A DNA stretch of 11,534 bases, taken from positions 1 through 11,534 of the forward strand of contig JBPBPI010000031.1 in the NCBI GenBank assembly GCA_050954885.1. The letters run 5' to 3'. Made by a program: the position numbers and the translations under genes. A model generated the notes under the pieces. That model ran no database searches and had not been told where the DNA came from. It saw only the letters and a list, made by a program, of their open reading frames with translations. This document shows positions 1 to 7,035 of this stretch, in pieces. Source of the stretch: JBPBPI01 sp050954885 (GTDB taxonomy: Bacteria > Pseudomonadota > Alphaproteobacteria > Caedimonadales > Caedimonadaceae). Positions within the stretch are counted from its first letter, which is position 1; the number at the start of each line of letters is the position of its first letter.

Positions 1-89
1 ATATAAAACAGAACACGTTCCCTTAAATCTATGCTATATCCGTAACTCATTCACTCAAAATATCAAAGACAAATCATTACGTCAATCAG

Positions 90-791
90 CTATATATCTA
101 GACTTTCGTTATTTTTTCCAATACTTGTTAAAATACTTGAAAAAATGCTTTTTTTTATATTTGTGACAGCGACAATCATTATCTGTTCTACATGAGGAAA
201 TGCTTTTACATAACCTTTGATCAACATTCTTCTTAATTCTTGCTCGTGGGAAGTTAAGTTGGTAGTTATTCTTTCAGTCTTAAACATCAGTTCATCAGTA
301 TTGAAATTAATATTTGGATAAAGTTTTTCTTCAAGGAAATATTTATTTACAGGATTTTCAAATGTTTTTTCCTTTTCAACATATATATTTGTCAAAGATT
401 GTTGTCCCAAAGAATTTTCTTCGTATAGAGTATCATCCAAATTTTGAGCAGAAGTTATAAGGGGATCATAAGATATTTGAGGAGGAATTTGAATAAGATT
501 AAAAAAATCTACGTCATCAGACATATTAAAGAAAATATTATTATCATAAAAATCGTATTCTCTTATTTGTGAATTATGAGATATTTTTCTTTTTTTCTCT
601 TTAGAAGAAGATGATTGTTCTGTTCTAGTTCTCTTTAAAGTATTGGATGTAGAAGGCTCATTTTCCATAGAACCTGTGTGAGAATATGAGGAAAAATTGA
701 TAGATGATCCCTCTAATTCCTGATTGGACGAAAATGCAGAAATAGAAAATATGGAAACTGTTGTCAAGAAAGGTAAAATAAATAATTTCAT
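90..791 (-). CDS. Secreted orphan protein with bipartite NLS-like basic cluster
   Basis: I do not recognise this 233-residue protein. Its N-terminus is a clear Sec-type signal peptide: one Lys, then a hydrophobic stretch to about residue 20, with likely cleavage near ISA-F (residues 17-20). The mature part is Ser/Asn-rich and polar. Residues 53-69 hold two basic clusters, KR (53-54) and KKRK (66-69), separated by 11 residues, which fits a classical bipartite nuclear localisation signal. Residues 75-180 are acidic and Asn-rich with no known motif; the C-terminal 50 residues look helical and more hydrophobic. No good Shine-Dalgarno sequence precedes the start, but the signal peptide supports it. 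It is transcribed divergently from the acetyltransferase gene. In a host-associated bacterium it could be an effector; that is inference. A plain periplasmic or surface protein is equally possible. Confidence 0.7.
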   Translation of the reverse strand: MKLFILPFLTTVSIFSISAFSSNQELEGSSINFSSYSHTGSMENEPSTSNTLKRTRTEQSSSSKEKKRKISHNSQIREYDFYDNNIFFNMSDDVDFFNLIQIPPQISYDPLITSAQNLDDTLYEENSLGQQSLTNIYVEKEKTFENPVNKYFLEEKLYPNINFNTDELMFKTERITTNLTSHEQELRRMLIKGYVKAFPHVEQIMIVAVTNIKKSIFSSILTSIGKNNESLDI

Positions 792-891
792 GTTAATGGT
801 GTAAAATTTTCTTATTAATAATTTTTATTATAGTGCTAATCATAAATTTATAGTAAAATTATACCATTTAGTCAATAAATTTTTATTTAAC

Positions 892-919
892 TTGATTATT
901 TATAACAAAATTTTTATAG
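892..919 (+). promoter_or_regulatory. Possible sigma-70 promoter of the acetyltransferase gene
   Basis: TTGATT (892-897) and TTATAG (914-919) are separated by 16 bases. The match is modest and the region is very AT-rich. If real, the TTG at 892 is a -35 element rather than a start codon, which agrees with translation starting at 973. Confidence 0.3.
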
Positions 920-972
920 GTCAGATATTATTTCTCAATACTCCTGTACACTTTCTAAGGTATATTAAAGAT

Positions 973-1440
973 ATGACACATTTTCTTCATTTTCAGCCTG
1001 TTAAAATAGAAGATATAAATTGGATTTATGAGGCTCTTCAACAAACAGCTTTAGAAAATAAGGTATCAGATCGCTTTACCTTAACACCTGAAAAATTGGA
1101 AGAGATGCTTTTTAAAAAGCCTTTTCTGGCTGAGGCTTTAATGGCTTATGTTGATCAACAAGTGGTAGGATTTATCTTATTTTCGATAACAAACCGAAAT
1201 TTTAATTTGTTTCCTACACCCGGATTTTATATTCACAATTTTTATGTGGCACCAGAATTTCGGCGCCAAAAGATTGGAACACAATTGTTGAATAATCTAA
1301 AAATTAAGGCACAGGATTTAGGATATTGTCGAATTGACTGGGTTGTTTTAAATAACAATGTTGAAGGTGATAAATTTTTTAAATCTTATGAAGGGACGAA
1401 GAAAGTTGATTACATCAGCTATCAAAGAATTTATTTATGA
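973..1440 (+). CDS. GNAT family N-acetyltransferase
   Basis: This 155-residue protein has the GNAT fold: it would transfer an acetyl group from acetyl-CoA to an amine. The acetyl-CoA pyrophosphate loop is visible as RRQKIGT (about residues 97-103), preceded by the motif A beta strand (IHNFYVAPEF), and the C-terminal part (FFKSYEGTKKVDYISYQR) resembles the end of spermidine/diamine acetyltransferase-like members. The open frame extends upstream to a TTG at 892, but the family normally begins a few residues before the first strand, and 155 residues is the usual size. The ATG at 973 has AAGG at 957-960, a rather long 12-base spacing. The substrate (polyamine, amino acid or protein N-terminus) cannot be told from sequence. 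Confidence 0.85.
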   Translation: MTHFLHFQPVKIEDINWIYEALQQTALENKVSDRFTLTPEKLEEMLFKKPFLAEALMAYVDQQVVGFILFSITNRNFNLFPTPGFYIHNFYVAPEFRRQKIGTQLLNNLKIKAQDLGYCRIDWVVLNNNVEGDKFFKSYEGTKKVDYISYQRIYL

Positions 1441-1462
1441 ATATTAATTCTTACAAAAAAAC

Positions 1463-1490
1463 TTGACCTTTGAAATCACTTTGTTATAAG
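1463..1490 (+). promoter_or_regulatory. Sigma-70 promoter of rpmB
   Basis: TTGACC (1463-1468) and TATAAG (1485-1490) are spaced by 16 bases, close to consensus, in the 87-base gap before rpmB. Transcription would start near 1497, giving a leader of about 30 bases that contains the GAGGA ribosome binding site. Confidence 0.6.
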
Positions 1491-1527
1491 TCATACATAA
1501 ATTTTAAGAAATAAATGAGGAAAAAAA

Positions 1528-1830
1528 ATGGCGCGTAGATGTATGCTTACCGGAAAACAAGTTATGTCTGGCAACAATGTCAGTCATGCCAACAACAAAA
1601 CACGCCGTCGCTTTTTACCAAATGTTCAGATTACCTCTGTCATTAGCGATATTTTAGGATCTGTTCGCCTTCGTTTATCAACCCATGCGATTCGCACAAT
1701 TGAAATTAATGGCGGGCTTGATGCTTATTTAGCGTCGGTAAATGACAGCAAATTGGGTACAGAAGCTTTGGTCCTTAAGCGTCGTATTGAAAAAGCGGCT
1801 GACAAAAAAACCGCATCAGCTTCTTCTTAA
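1528..1830 (+). CDS. rpmB: 50S ribosomal protein L28
   Basis: L28 is a small basic protein of the large ribosomal subunit. The N-terminus MARRCMLTGKQVMSGNNVSH, followed by NNKTRRRFLPNVQ, is the family signature: the C-x-x-TGK segment, then an Arg-rich loop contacting 23S rRNA. At 100 residues it matches the longer alphaproteobacterial version, with the conserved RLRLSTHAIRTIEINGGLDAYL core. A GAGGA Shine-Dalgarno sequence (about 1517-1521) sits just upstream of the ATG. It has its own promoter at 1463-1490 and is followed by a hairpin at 1841-1871, so it is probably monocistronic. Codon use is more GC-rich than in the flanking secreted orphan genes, as expected for a conserved, highly expressed gene. 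Confidence 0.97.
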   Translation: MARRCMLTGKQVMSGNNVSHANNKTRRRFLPNVQITSVISDILGSVRLRLSTHAIRTIEINGGLDAYLASVNDSKLGTEALVLKRRIEKAADKKTASASS

Positions 1831-1840
1831 ACTTTTTTAA

Positions 1841-1871
1841 AAAGGATACTGTTGTTAAAATAGTATCCTTT
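1841..1871 (+). terminator. Hairpin after rpmB
   Basis: A perfect 10-bp inverted repeat, AAAGGATACT (1841-1850) and AGTATCCTTT (1862-1871), with an 11-base loop, starts 10 bases after the rpmB stop. The run after the stem is only partly T-rich (CTTTCTACATTT), so it is an imperfect intrinsic terminator. The opposite strand has T-runs too. It ends only 8 bases before the yhhQ start codon, so it could alternatively affect yhhQ translation. Confidence 0.6.
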
Positions 1872-1879
1872 CTACATTT

Positions 1880-2671
1880 ATGATTTCTTTTGATTTTACA
1901 TCACTCACTGTCTTTTTAAATACTTATCCGCCTGAAGTGATTGGCATTATGTCTTTTGCTTTTTGCATTATCAGCATTTTTGTCTTGTTTCATTTCTTTA
2001 AAGAGCAAGGATTGGTTTTGTACGCCGTTATTGCGCTTATTGCGGCCAATATCCAAGTTTTAAAAGCAGCACAATACAGTTTTTATTCTTATCCTATTGT
2101 GTTAGGGACGCTTGCGTTTTCAACCACTTTTTTGGTGATGGATATTCTCACAGAATGGTATGGTGCGGGTGCCGCGCGTCGTGCGATTTGGCTTAGCTTT
2201 AGTGGTTGTCTTTTGATCATGGGATTTATGTTTCTAACCCTCAGTGTCAGCCCCTTGCAACTTGCGCTTGAAAGTCCTGATGCTCATTTTAATTGCGCCC
2301 ACAATGCCATTGCCACCTTATTTTCGCCCACACCAGCAATTTTTACGGCCAGTCTTATTTCCTATGTTATCAGTCAATACAGCGACGTTGGCATCTATCA
2401 ATGGATTAAAAAGTTAACCTATCATCAAGCACTTTGGCTGCGGACATCAATATCCAATGTTATTGCGTCATTGATCGATACTATTATTTTCAGCACCCTT
2501 GCCTGGGTTATTTTTGCTCCACATCCGCTTGATTTTGATACCTTGGTTTATACCTATATGTTGGGGACCTATGGGTTTCGTTTGATTGTATTGTTGATGA
2601 ATATTCCTGTTATGTATGTCTTTCGTCGTTATGCTCAACCTAAGGTCACACCAAATGTCTCTCTATCCTAA
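1880..2671 (+). CDS. yhhQ: YhhQ-family queuosine precursor transporter (DUF165)
   Basis: This 263-residue inner-membrane protein has about six hydrophobic segments (roughly residues 20-40, 45-62, 72-92, 104-124, 145-165 and 190-245). YhhQ proteins import preQ0/preQ1 in Escherichia coli and queuine in some intracellular bacteria. Family signatures are visible: the D-x-L-T-E-x-Y-G-x-x-x-A-R-R segment after the third helix (about residues 88-102), SQYSDVGIYQWIKK (about 165-178), and WLRTSISNVIASLIDTIIF with its buried Arg and Asp (about 186-205). There is no clear Shine-Dalgarno sequence before the ATG, and the rpmB hairpin lies just upstream. The 3' end overlaps tgt by 17 bases, which suggests translational coupling and a shared role in queuosine formation. 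No queuosine synthesis gene is visible in the window. Confidence 0.9.
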   Translation: MISFDFTSLTVFLNTYPPEVIGIMSFAFCIISIFVLFHFFKEQGLVLYAVIALIAANIQVLKAAQYSFYSYPIVLGTLAFSTTFLVMDILTEWYGAGAARRAIWLSFSGCLLIMGFMFLTLSVSPLQLALESPDAHFNCAHNAIATLFSPTPAIFTASLISYVISQYSDVGIYQWIKKLTYHQALWLRTSISNVIASLIDTIIFSTLAWVIFAPHPLDFDTLVYTYMLGTYGFRLIVLLMNIPVMYVFRRYAQPKVTPNVSLS

Positions 2672-3860
2672 TTTCCAGTTTCACATCAATCACACATCTG
2701 CTAAATCCAGGGCCAGACTGGGTAGGCTTACCACACCTCATGGCACAATTGAGACCCCTGCTTTTATTTTTTGTGCCACCAAAGGGGCCATCAAGGGTGC
2801 TTTTCCTGAAGATATGAAAAAAGCCGGTACACAAATAATTCTCTCGAATACCTATCATATGATGTTGCAACCAGGGTCAGAGTTGGTTGAAAAAATGGGT
2901 GGTCTCCATCGTTTCATCGGTTGGAATGGCCCTATGTTAACGGATTCAGGCGGATTTCAGATTTTTAGCTTGGGCCACGGATCGGTTGCCAACGAGATTA
3001 TGGGCAAGCGTATGAACCACCGTCCTAAAACCATGTTAAAAATTACGGAAGAGGGCGCCCATTTCAGATCATATATTGACGGGTGTAAAATTTTACTCAC
3101 TCCTGAACGTTCCATTGAAATTCAACGTCAATTGGGCGCAGATTTGATTGTGGTATTGGATGAGTGTACGCCATTTCATGTTGATAAATCTTATACCGAA
3201 CGGTCCATCAACATGTCCCACAGGTGGGCATTGCGCAGTTTGGCAGAATTTCAACGTGGGGACACAGGCGCGCAAGCTTTATACGGTATTATCCAAGGTG
3301 GTGTTTATGAAGATTTAAGAAAACAGGGAGCCAATTTTGTCAATGATCATCCTTTCTTTGGTCATGCTGTGGGCGGATCTCTGGGCAATATAAAAGAACA
3401 AATGCATGGCATTGTTGAAATGACGATGGGCATGTTGCGCCCAGAACGTCCTGTTCATTTATTGGGCATTGGCGGCATTGGAGATATTTTTAACGGTGTG
3501 GCTCAAGGTATCGACACTTTTGATTGTGTTCATCCCACGCGACTGGCGCGTCACGGTGGCGCTTTGGTCAAGGCAACGCACTGGCAACGGTATGATGGCA
3601 AAGGCGGCGAACATCTGAATATAAAGAATAAAATATATCGCGAAGATAATCGTCCCATTGACGAAACGTGCGGTTGTACAACCTGTCAAAATTTTTCAAG
3701 GGCGTACCTACATCATTTGTTGAGAGCGCAAGAGATGTTAGCACTTCAAGCCATTACCTTGCACAATGTTTATTTTATGAACCAATTACTGGCCGCCATT
3801 CGTTCAGCCATCCAGCAAGATCAATTAGATGAATGTCGCAAGGAATGGGCCGGATTTTAA
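2655..3860 (+). CDS. tgt: tRNA-guanine transglycosylase
   Basis: Tgt exchanges guanine 34 in GUN-anticodon tRNAs (Asp, Asn, His, Tyr) for a 7-deazaguanine base, the queuosine step. The start at 2655 (AAGG at 2642-2645, 9-base spacing) gives 401 residues; an upstream ATG at 2616 in the same frame lies deep within yhhQ and adds non-family sequence. Visible landmarks are TDSGGFQIFSL with Asp97, the GIIQGG motif near 211, the GIDTFDCVHPTR motif (287-295) bearing the catalytic aspartate, and the zinc site Cys339, Cys341, Cys344 and His370. The loop usually reading GG-L-x-V-G-E near the base-binding pocket here reads GGSLGN (240-245): one residue shorter, with Asn where the base-recognising Glu is expected. 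This may alter base specificity. It overlaps yhhQ. Confidence 0.95.
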   Translation: MSLYPNFQFHINHTSAKSRARLGRLTTPHGTIETPAFIFCATKGAIKGAFPEDMKKAGTQIILSNTYHMMLQPGSELVEKMGGLHRFIGWNGPMLTDSGGFQIFSLGHGSVANEIMGKRMNHRPKTMLKITEEGAHFRSYIDGCKILLTPERSIEIQRQLGADLIVVLDECTPFHVDKSYTERSINMSHRWALRSLAEFQRGDTGAQALYGIIQGGVYEDLRKQGANFVNDHPFFGHAVGGSLGNIKEQMHGIVEMTMGMLRPERPVHLLGIGGIGDIFNGVAQGIDTFDCVHPTRLARHGGALVKATHWQRYDGKGGEHLNIKNKIYREDNRPIDETCGCTTCQNFSRAYLHHLLRAQEMLALQAITLHNVYFMNQLLAAIRSAIQQDQLDECRKEWAGF

Positions 3861-4003
3861 ATACATTTATAAAAGAAATATTTTAATTTTTTCTCAATTC
3901 TTTTTTAAATAGGAATTAATAGTATCAACAAAAACTAATATTATTATTGCCTTTTAGAGAAAAAATTAAAATAACATTTCAATCGTTTTTAAAAAGATTA
4001 ATT

Positions 4004-4342
4004 ATGAAAAACATGACCTATTTTAGAAAAACTCAAATACTTACTTTGGCATTTGGATTAATGATCACCTCTGGTTATACTTCCGATAGACAAGATGAAA
4101 TAATAAAACAAGCAATGCATACACTATTGAATGAAACAGAAAATGATCTTGAAATTGCTACTACTTTGGCAGATATACTTATTGAATATAAAGAAGTAAA
4201 AAAACAACAAAGGAAAATTATTAAGTCTTTCGATCTTTTTCAAAATAAGTTTCAGTCAAACTTGAGTAATTTGTCTGAAAAAGTATATCCACATGACAAA
4301 GCTATTGCTGATGAATTTATAAAACTACATCCCTTGAATTAA
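4004..4342 (+). CDS. Small secreted helical protein, unknown function
   Basis: I do not recognise this 112-residue protein. The frame is open from a TTG at 3947, but the ATG at 4004 gives a plausible signal peptide: Lys/Arg-containing start, hydrophobic core at residues 11-22 (ILTLAFGLMIT), and a probable cleavage site around residues 23-26. The mature part is predicted to be almost entirely helical, with heptad-like spacing of hydrophobics and many Lys/Glu (about residues 30-85), so a short coiled coil is possible. There is no lipobox cysteine. The ribosome binding site is weak (AAAAAG upstream). It converges on the alpha/beta hydrolase gene. No function can be assigned. Confidence 0.55.
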   Translation: MKNMTYFRKTQILTLAFGLMITSGYTSDRQDEIIKQAMHTLLNETENDLEIATTLADILIEYKEVKKQQRKIIKSFDLFQNKFQSNLSNLSEKVYPHDKAIADEFIKLHPLN

Positions 4343-4422
4343 AATTATATCCTTAAAATGGTAAAAACTTAAGACTAAAAGCTTATATCATCTTTTAATT
4401 TTATATGTTCAGCCTCAAATTG

Positions 4423-4472
4423 TTTTAATAAAATCATCAAAAGTTTATTTAACACTGACGATTTTATTAAAA
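4423..4472. terminator. AT-rich inverted repeat between convergent genes
   Basis: TTTTAATAAAATC (4423-4435) and GATTTTATTAAAA (4460-4472) are a perfect 13-bp inverted repeat with a 24-base spacer. It lies in the 142-base gap between two convergent genes, where a bidirectional terminator is expected. The stem is nearly all A/T and the spacer is long, so termination strength is doubtful. Confidence 0.4.
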
Positions 4473-4484
4473 AATATAAGGTAA

Positions 4485-5423
4485 TTAAAGGCTGGACAAT
4501 TGGCTAGAACCAATACTAAATATTGATTTTCTAAAAGCATTTTCTTGAGTAACTAAATTCTCATAATGAATGTTGCATTCTTCAAGATCAGGTTGATATT
4601 TTTCTAAATCTTTTTTAGGCAATCCCGGAAATTTTTTGTCAAAGAAAATATTGTTATGCCACAAAATACTTTGTACAGCATGAATGATATCAGGGTGCTT
4701 TTCTTTATGAAGCAAACAAACATGACCTATTTCTTCAATAGTAATAAGATACGTTTCATCGCGACCAAATTTCCGAAGACCTGCGTATAAAGCTTGAGCG
4801 CCTGTAAAAGGCGTCTGAGGATCGAGACGACTGTGGATAATGATAATGGGAATATTGGGTATATTTTCAACATTTAATATGGGCTGCAGGCCACTGAGGC
4901 TATAAAACGGCATACTCACCTTTGCCAAATAAGGTAGCCACCAGTTACTTCCAGGTATTTTCTGTACTCCTGTTAACAATGTACTTTCAACGGTATGAAC
5001 AATTGTGCTGTTACCAGAGGGGAGAACGGCTTCTAATATTAGAGCGGAAATTCTTTCCGGGTATTGAGCTGCATAATTTAAGGCAGTTGCAGTTCCTTGA
5101 GAAGAGGCATGAATGATAACGCCACGTGCTTCTTTGGGCACTACATTATCCATCGTTTCCTTCAGCATTGTCAAACAATTGTTTTGTCCCAAATCAGCAT
5201 AAAAATATGATGGTGTTGGCACCGTATGAACAATCCTAAAATCGTCGAAAAATAAAGACATATCTCCACCGCCAGCACCATTTTGACCTGGAATTGTCAC
5301 AATATGCTCGCGCGTTCTTCTGATATTTTTCTTGAGTTCTCGTTGCTCAATAAATGATCCCTCTAACGACATAAAATTTATGAAAGTAAGTAAAATTAAG
5401 AACATTTTTTTGGCATTTATCAT
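4485..5423 (-). CDS. Secreted alpha/beta hydrolase
   Basis: This 312-residue protein has an N-terminal signal sequence (MINAKKMFLILLTFINFMS, cleavage near residue 18-22) and then an alpha/beta-hydrolase fold. The nucleophile elbow is HASSQGTATAL, with Ser108 in an A-x-S-x-G variant of the usual G-x-S-x-G. The acid is probably Asp201 (HSRLDPQTPF) and the base His234 (EEIGHVCLL), in the correct order and spacing for the triad. The segment AAQYPERISALILEAV is typical of the family after the elbow. A strong AAGGGGAG Shine-Dalgarno sequence (plus-strand 5429-5436) fixes the start. Being exported, it may act on lipids, esters or peptides in the periplasm or outside the cell; the substrate is unknown. 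The C-terminal 60 residues extend beyond the core fold. It is divergent from the flagellar block. Confidence 0.8.
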   Translation of the reverse strand: MINAKKMFLILLTFINFMSLEGSFIEQRELKKNIRRTREHIVTIPGQNGAGGGDMSLFFDDFRIVHTVPTPSYFYADLGQNNCLTMLKETMDNVVPKEARGVIIHASSQGTATALNYAAQYPERISALILEAVLPSGNSTIVHTVESTLLTGVQKIPGSNWWLPYLAKVSMPFYSLSGLQPILNVENIPNIPIIIIHSRLDPQTPFTGAQALYAGLRKFGRDETYLITIEEIGHVCLLHKEKHPDIIHAVQSILWHNNIFFDKKFPGLPKKDLEKYQPDLEECNIHYENLVTQENAFRKSIFSIGSSQLSSL

Positions 5424-5482
5424 TGTAGCTCCCCTTTTTATGATGAAATATCAACTATATATCTATCCTCTTTGTAAAACTA

Positions 5483-5498
5483 GTCACTTTAAAATGAC
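5483..5498. promoter_or_regulatory. 16-bp near-palindrome between hydrolase and fliK
   Basis: GTCACTTTAAAATGAC is a dyad with one mismatched pair, between the divergent hydrolase gene and the fliK promoter, about 6 bases upstream of the sigma-54-like element. On the minus strand a TTGTCA overlaps it, which could be part of a hydrolase promoter. A regulator site is possible but not shown. Confidence 0.3.
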
Positions 5499-5502
5499 AA
5501 GT

Positions 5503-5520
5503 TTGGCATAGCAATTGCAT
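5503..5520 (+). promoter_or_regulatory. Sigma-54 (RpoN) promoter of the fliK-flgD-flgE block
   Basis: TTGGCATAGCAATTGCAT matches the sigma-54 consensus TGGCAC-N5-TTGCA: GG at 5505-5506 and GC at 5517-5518 are separated by exactly 10 bases, and the flanking TGGCA and TTGCA are intact. Transcription would start near 5530, 26 bases before the fliK ATG. Hook genes in Caulobacter and related alphaproteobacteria are sigma-54 dependent, so the location fits. I saw no other match of this quality in the window. Confidence 0.65.
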
Positions 5521-5555
5521 CGTACTTATTAAAATAAATTTTAAAGGTACAAAAA

Positions 5556-6362
5556 ATGGATATCATACAATTTACAGCTCAAGATAAATTAAAGACACCA
5601 ACGCAAGTAAAGCAAGACTCTTTGATTTCTCATAATTCTTTTGAAAAGACACTCAAAGATCAAGAAAAGTTAGAAAACACACCCGATACTTCATCTATCA
5701 AATCAGCAGAAATTAAAGAATTACCCATAAAAGAGAGAAAATCATCTTCTGCAGATCAAAATATGGAGAAAGAAACGGCGGAATCTTTAAATACTTCTGA
5801 ATTTGAATCAAAAATTCCACAAAATAACAACACAGATGATCTGCTTGATATACGCAATGATATGGCAAATATTTTGCCTTTTGCATCAGCCGTCATTGAG
5901 ATACAAAATCCCGATCAATCACCAGAAAATAAGCCAAATGATCTGAGCTTTGATAGAATTTTCTCCTATGCTCTGAATCTTGATCAAGATAATGGTCAAA
6001 AATTAGTATTAGATCAAGATCAATTAAAAGATTTGGGATTGCAAGGCTTGGATTTAGAAAACGATGTTTTATCTGAAATACCCGTTGATGTTTTAAATCC
6101 AGAACAAGATTTTGTCTCAAAAGCATCCAATGCCAATGAAATGTCTGTAGATCACATCATTCAAAGTTCAAATATTAATCTCAAGCCAACAAAACTTTTA
6201 AATGTTCAGGCTATTAAAAGTAGCGAGGCAAATATTTCATTGGAAGATGAAGATTCAAAAGATAACTTGTTAGAAAAACAAGTATCTTCTGCAACAATAC
6301 CTTCTAAAAATGCTGATATAATGAGCAAAATTTTTGAAAGTTCTTCCTTTATAGCTGAATAA
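5556..6362 (+). CDS. fliK: FliK-like N-terminal region (split hook-length control protein)
   Basis: FliK is the secreted molecular ruler that measures hook length and switches the flagellar export apparatus to late substrates. This 268-residue frame is hydrophilic, low-complexity and rich in Ser, Asp, Lys and Gln, as FliK N-terminal ruler regions are, with no folded domain visible. Assignment rests on position: it begins 36 bases after a sigma-54-type promoter, it is followed by the FliK C-terminal domain, and flgD and flgE come next. An AAAGG Shine-Dalgarno sequence lies 8 bases before the ATG. It ends at TAA 6360-6362 with no C-terminal domain, so it is either the front half of a fliK gene broken by a frameshift or a separate protein. 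If intact, the two parts would make a FliK of about 480 residues, a normal size. Confidence 0.6.
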   Translation: MDIIQFTAQDKLKTPTQVKQDSLISHNSFEKTLKDQEKLENTPDTSSIKSAEIKELPIKERKSSSADQNMEKETAESLNTSEFESKIPQNNNTDDLLDIRNDMANILPFASAVIEIQNPDQSPENKPNDLSFDRIFSYALNLDQDNGQKLVLDQDQLKDLGLQGLDLENDVLSEIPVDVLNPEQDFVSKASNANEMSVDHIIQSSNINLKPTKLLNVQAIKSSEANISLEDEDSKDNLLEKQVSSATIPSKNADIMSKIFESSSFIAE

Positions 6363-6508
6363 GGTTATGTTTTGTCATTAGAGGAATATTAAAATATTGG
6401 TTTGCCTAACGAAAAGAGAATTGTGTATGTCAAAACATAATCACATTCAACTATAGTTACGAACAAAACAAACAATTCGAAGAGTTTGACTTAAATAGAA
6501 ATATACTT

Positions 6509-7024
6509 ATGTCTCAAGATAATACGTCAATTCCAGAGGGTCAGATATTTCTCAAATCAGAGAGCCTCGGACAAAAAATGCCTGCGAGCCATACACCAAT
6601 TTTAACACCTGCACGCCAGGTCGAGATGGAAATACGTCAAGCTGTTCACAAAGGTATTCACGAATTGGAATTTGATTTAAATCCCCTTGATTTGGGTAAG
6701 ATGAATGTGCGCCTGAATATTGATGCTGAAGGACAAGTTAAGGCATTAATCCAAGCTGAAAAAATTGAAACTTATGAACTGCTTCAAAAAGATACTACAA
6801 CCCGCGACATTATTTTAAAAGCTTTTGAGGAAGCGGGTCTTATGGCAGATGGCAATAGCCTACATTTCAGTCATCAAGAATCAAATGCCCGCAATCAATC
6901 AACCGAGGATTTTCTTATGTTGTCCCAATATGACAGTAAACAAGAAAATTTAGAGGATGAAAATTTAAACTTAATTTACCAATCGCGTTTAGACTCAAGT
7001 CGCGCTTATGATATTTTTGCTTAA
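6509..7024 (+). CDS. fliK: FliK C-terminal (hook-length control) domain
   Basis: This 171-residue frame carries the Flg_hook C-terminal domain of FliK, which interacts with the export gate (FlhB) to switch substrate specificity. The core is visible from about residue 36: VEMEIRQAVHKGIHELEFDL, then NPLDLGKMNVRLNIDAEGQV and KALIQAEKIETYELLQ, matching the family pattern of a helix followed by the L-x-P-x-x-L-G-x-x-x-V strand pair. The ATG at 6509 has no convincing ribosome binding site, and the frame is open upstream to 6410 without any start codon, as expected if it were the continuation of the preceding frame after a frameshift. The stop overlaps the Shine-Dalgarno sequence of flgD, so the two are coupled. 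Its N-terminal 30 residues are unconserved linker. Confidence 0.75.
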   Translation: MSQDNTSIPEGQIFLKSESLGQKMPASHTPILTPARQVEMEIRQAVHKGIHELEFDLNPLDLGKMNVRLNIDAEGQVKALIQAEKIETYELLQKDTTTRDIILKAFEEAGLMADGNSLHFSHQESNARNQSTEDFLMLSQYDSKQENLEDENLNLIYQSRLDSSRAYDIFA

Positions 7025-7035
7025 GGAGACAAAAA

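Noticed and set aside
11..20. GAACACGTTC small dyad at the left edge
   Set aside because: Four-base arms with a 2-base centre are too short to support a site, and no gene start is next to it.
892..972. TTG start extending the acetyltransferase by 27 residues
   Set aside because: The extra residues do not fit the GNAT N-terminus, the TTG looks like a -35 element, and the ATG at 973 gives the normal family length.
1835..1880. Possible preQ1 or other riboswitch controlling yhhQ
   Set aside because: The 31-base hairpin has no preQ1-type loop and A-rich tail arrangement, and it follows the rpmB stop directly; a simple terminator explains it better.
2616..2654. Upstream ATG for tgt
   Set aside because: It adds 13 residues that are only the shifted reading of the yhhQ 3' end; the ATG at 2655 has a proper AAGG Shine-Dalgarno sequence.
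700..5365. 13-base identity (TTAGAGGGATCAT on the minus strand) coding LEGS after the signal peptides of the orphan protein and the hydrolase
   Set aside because: A few 13-mer matches are expected by chance in a window of this size, and the proteins share nothing else.
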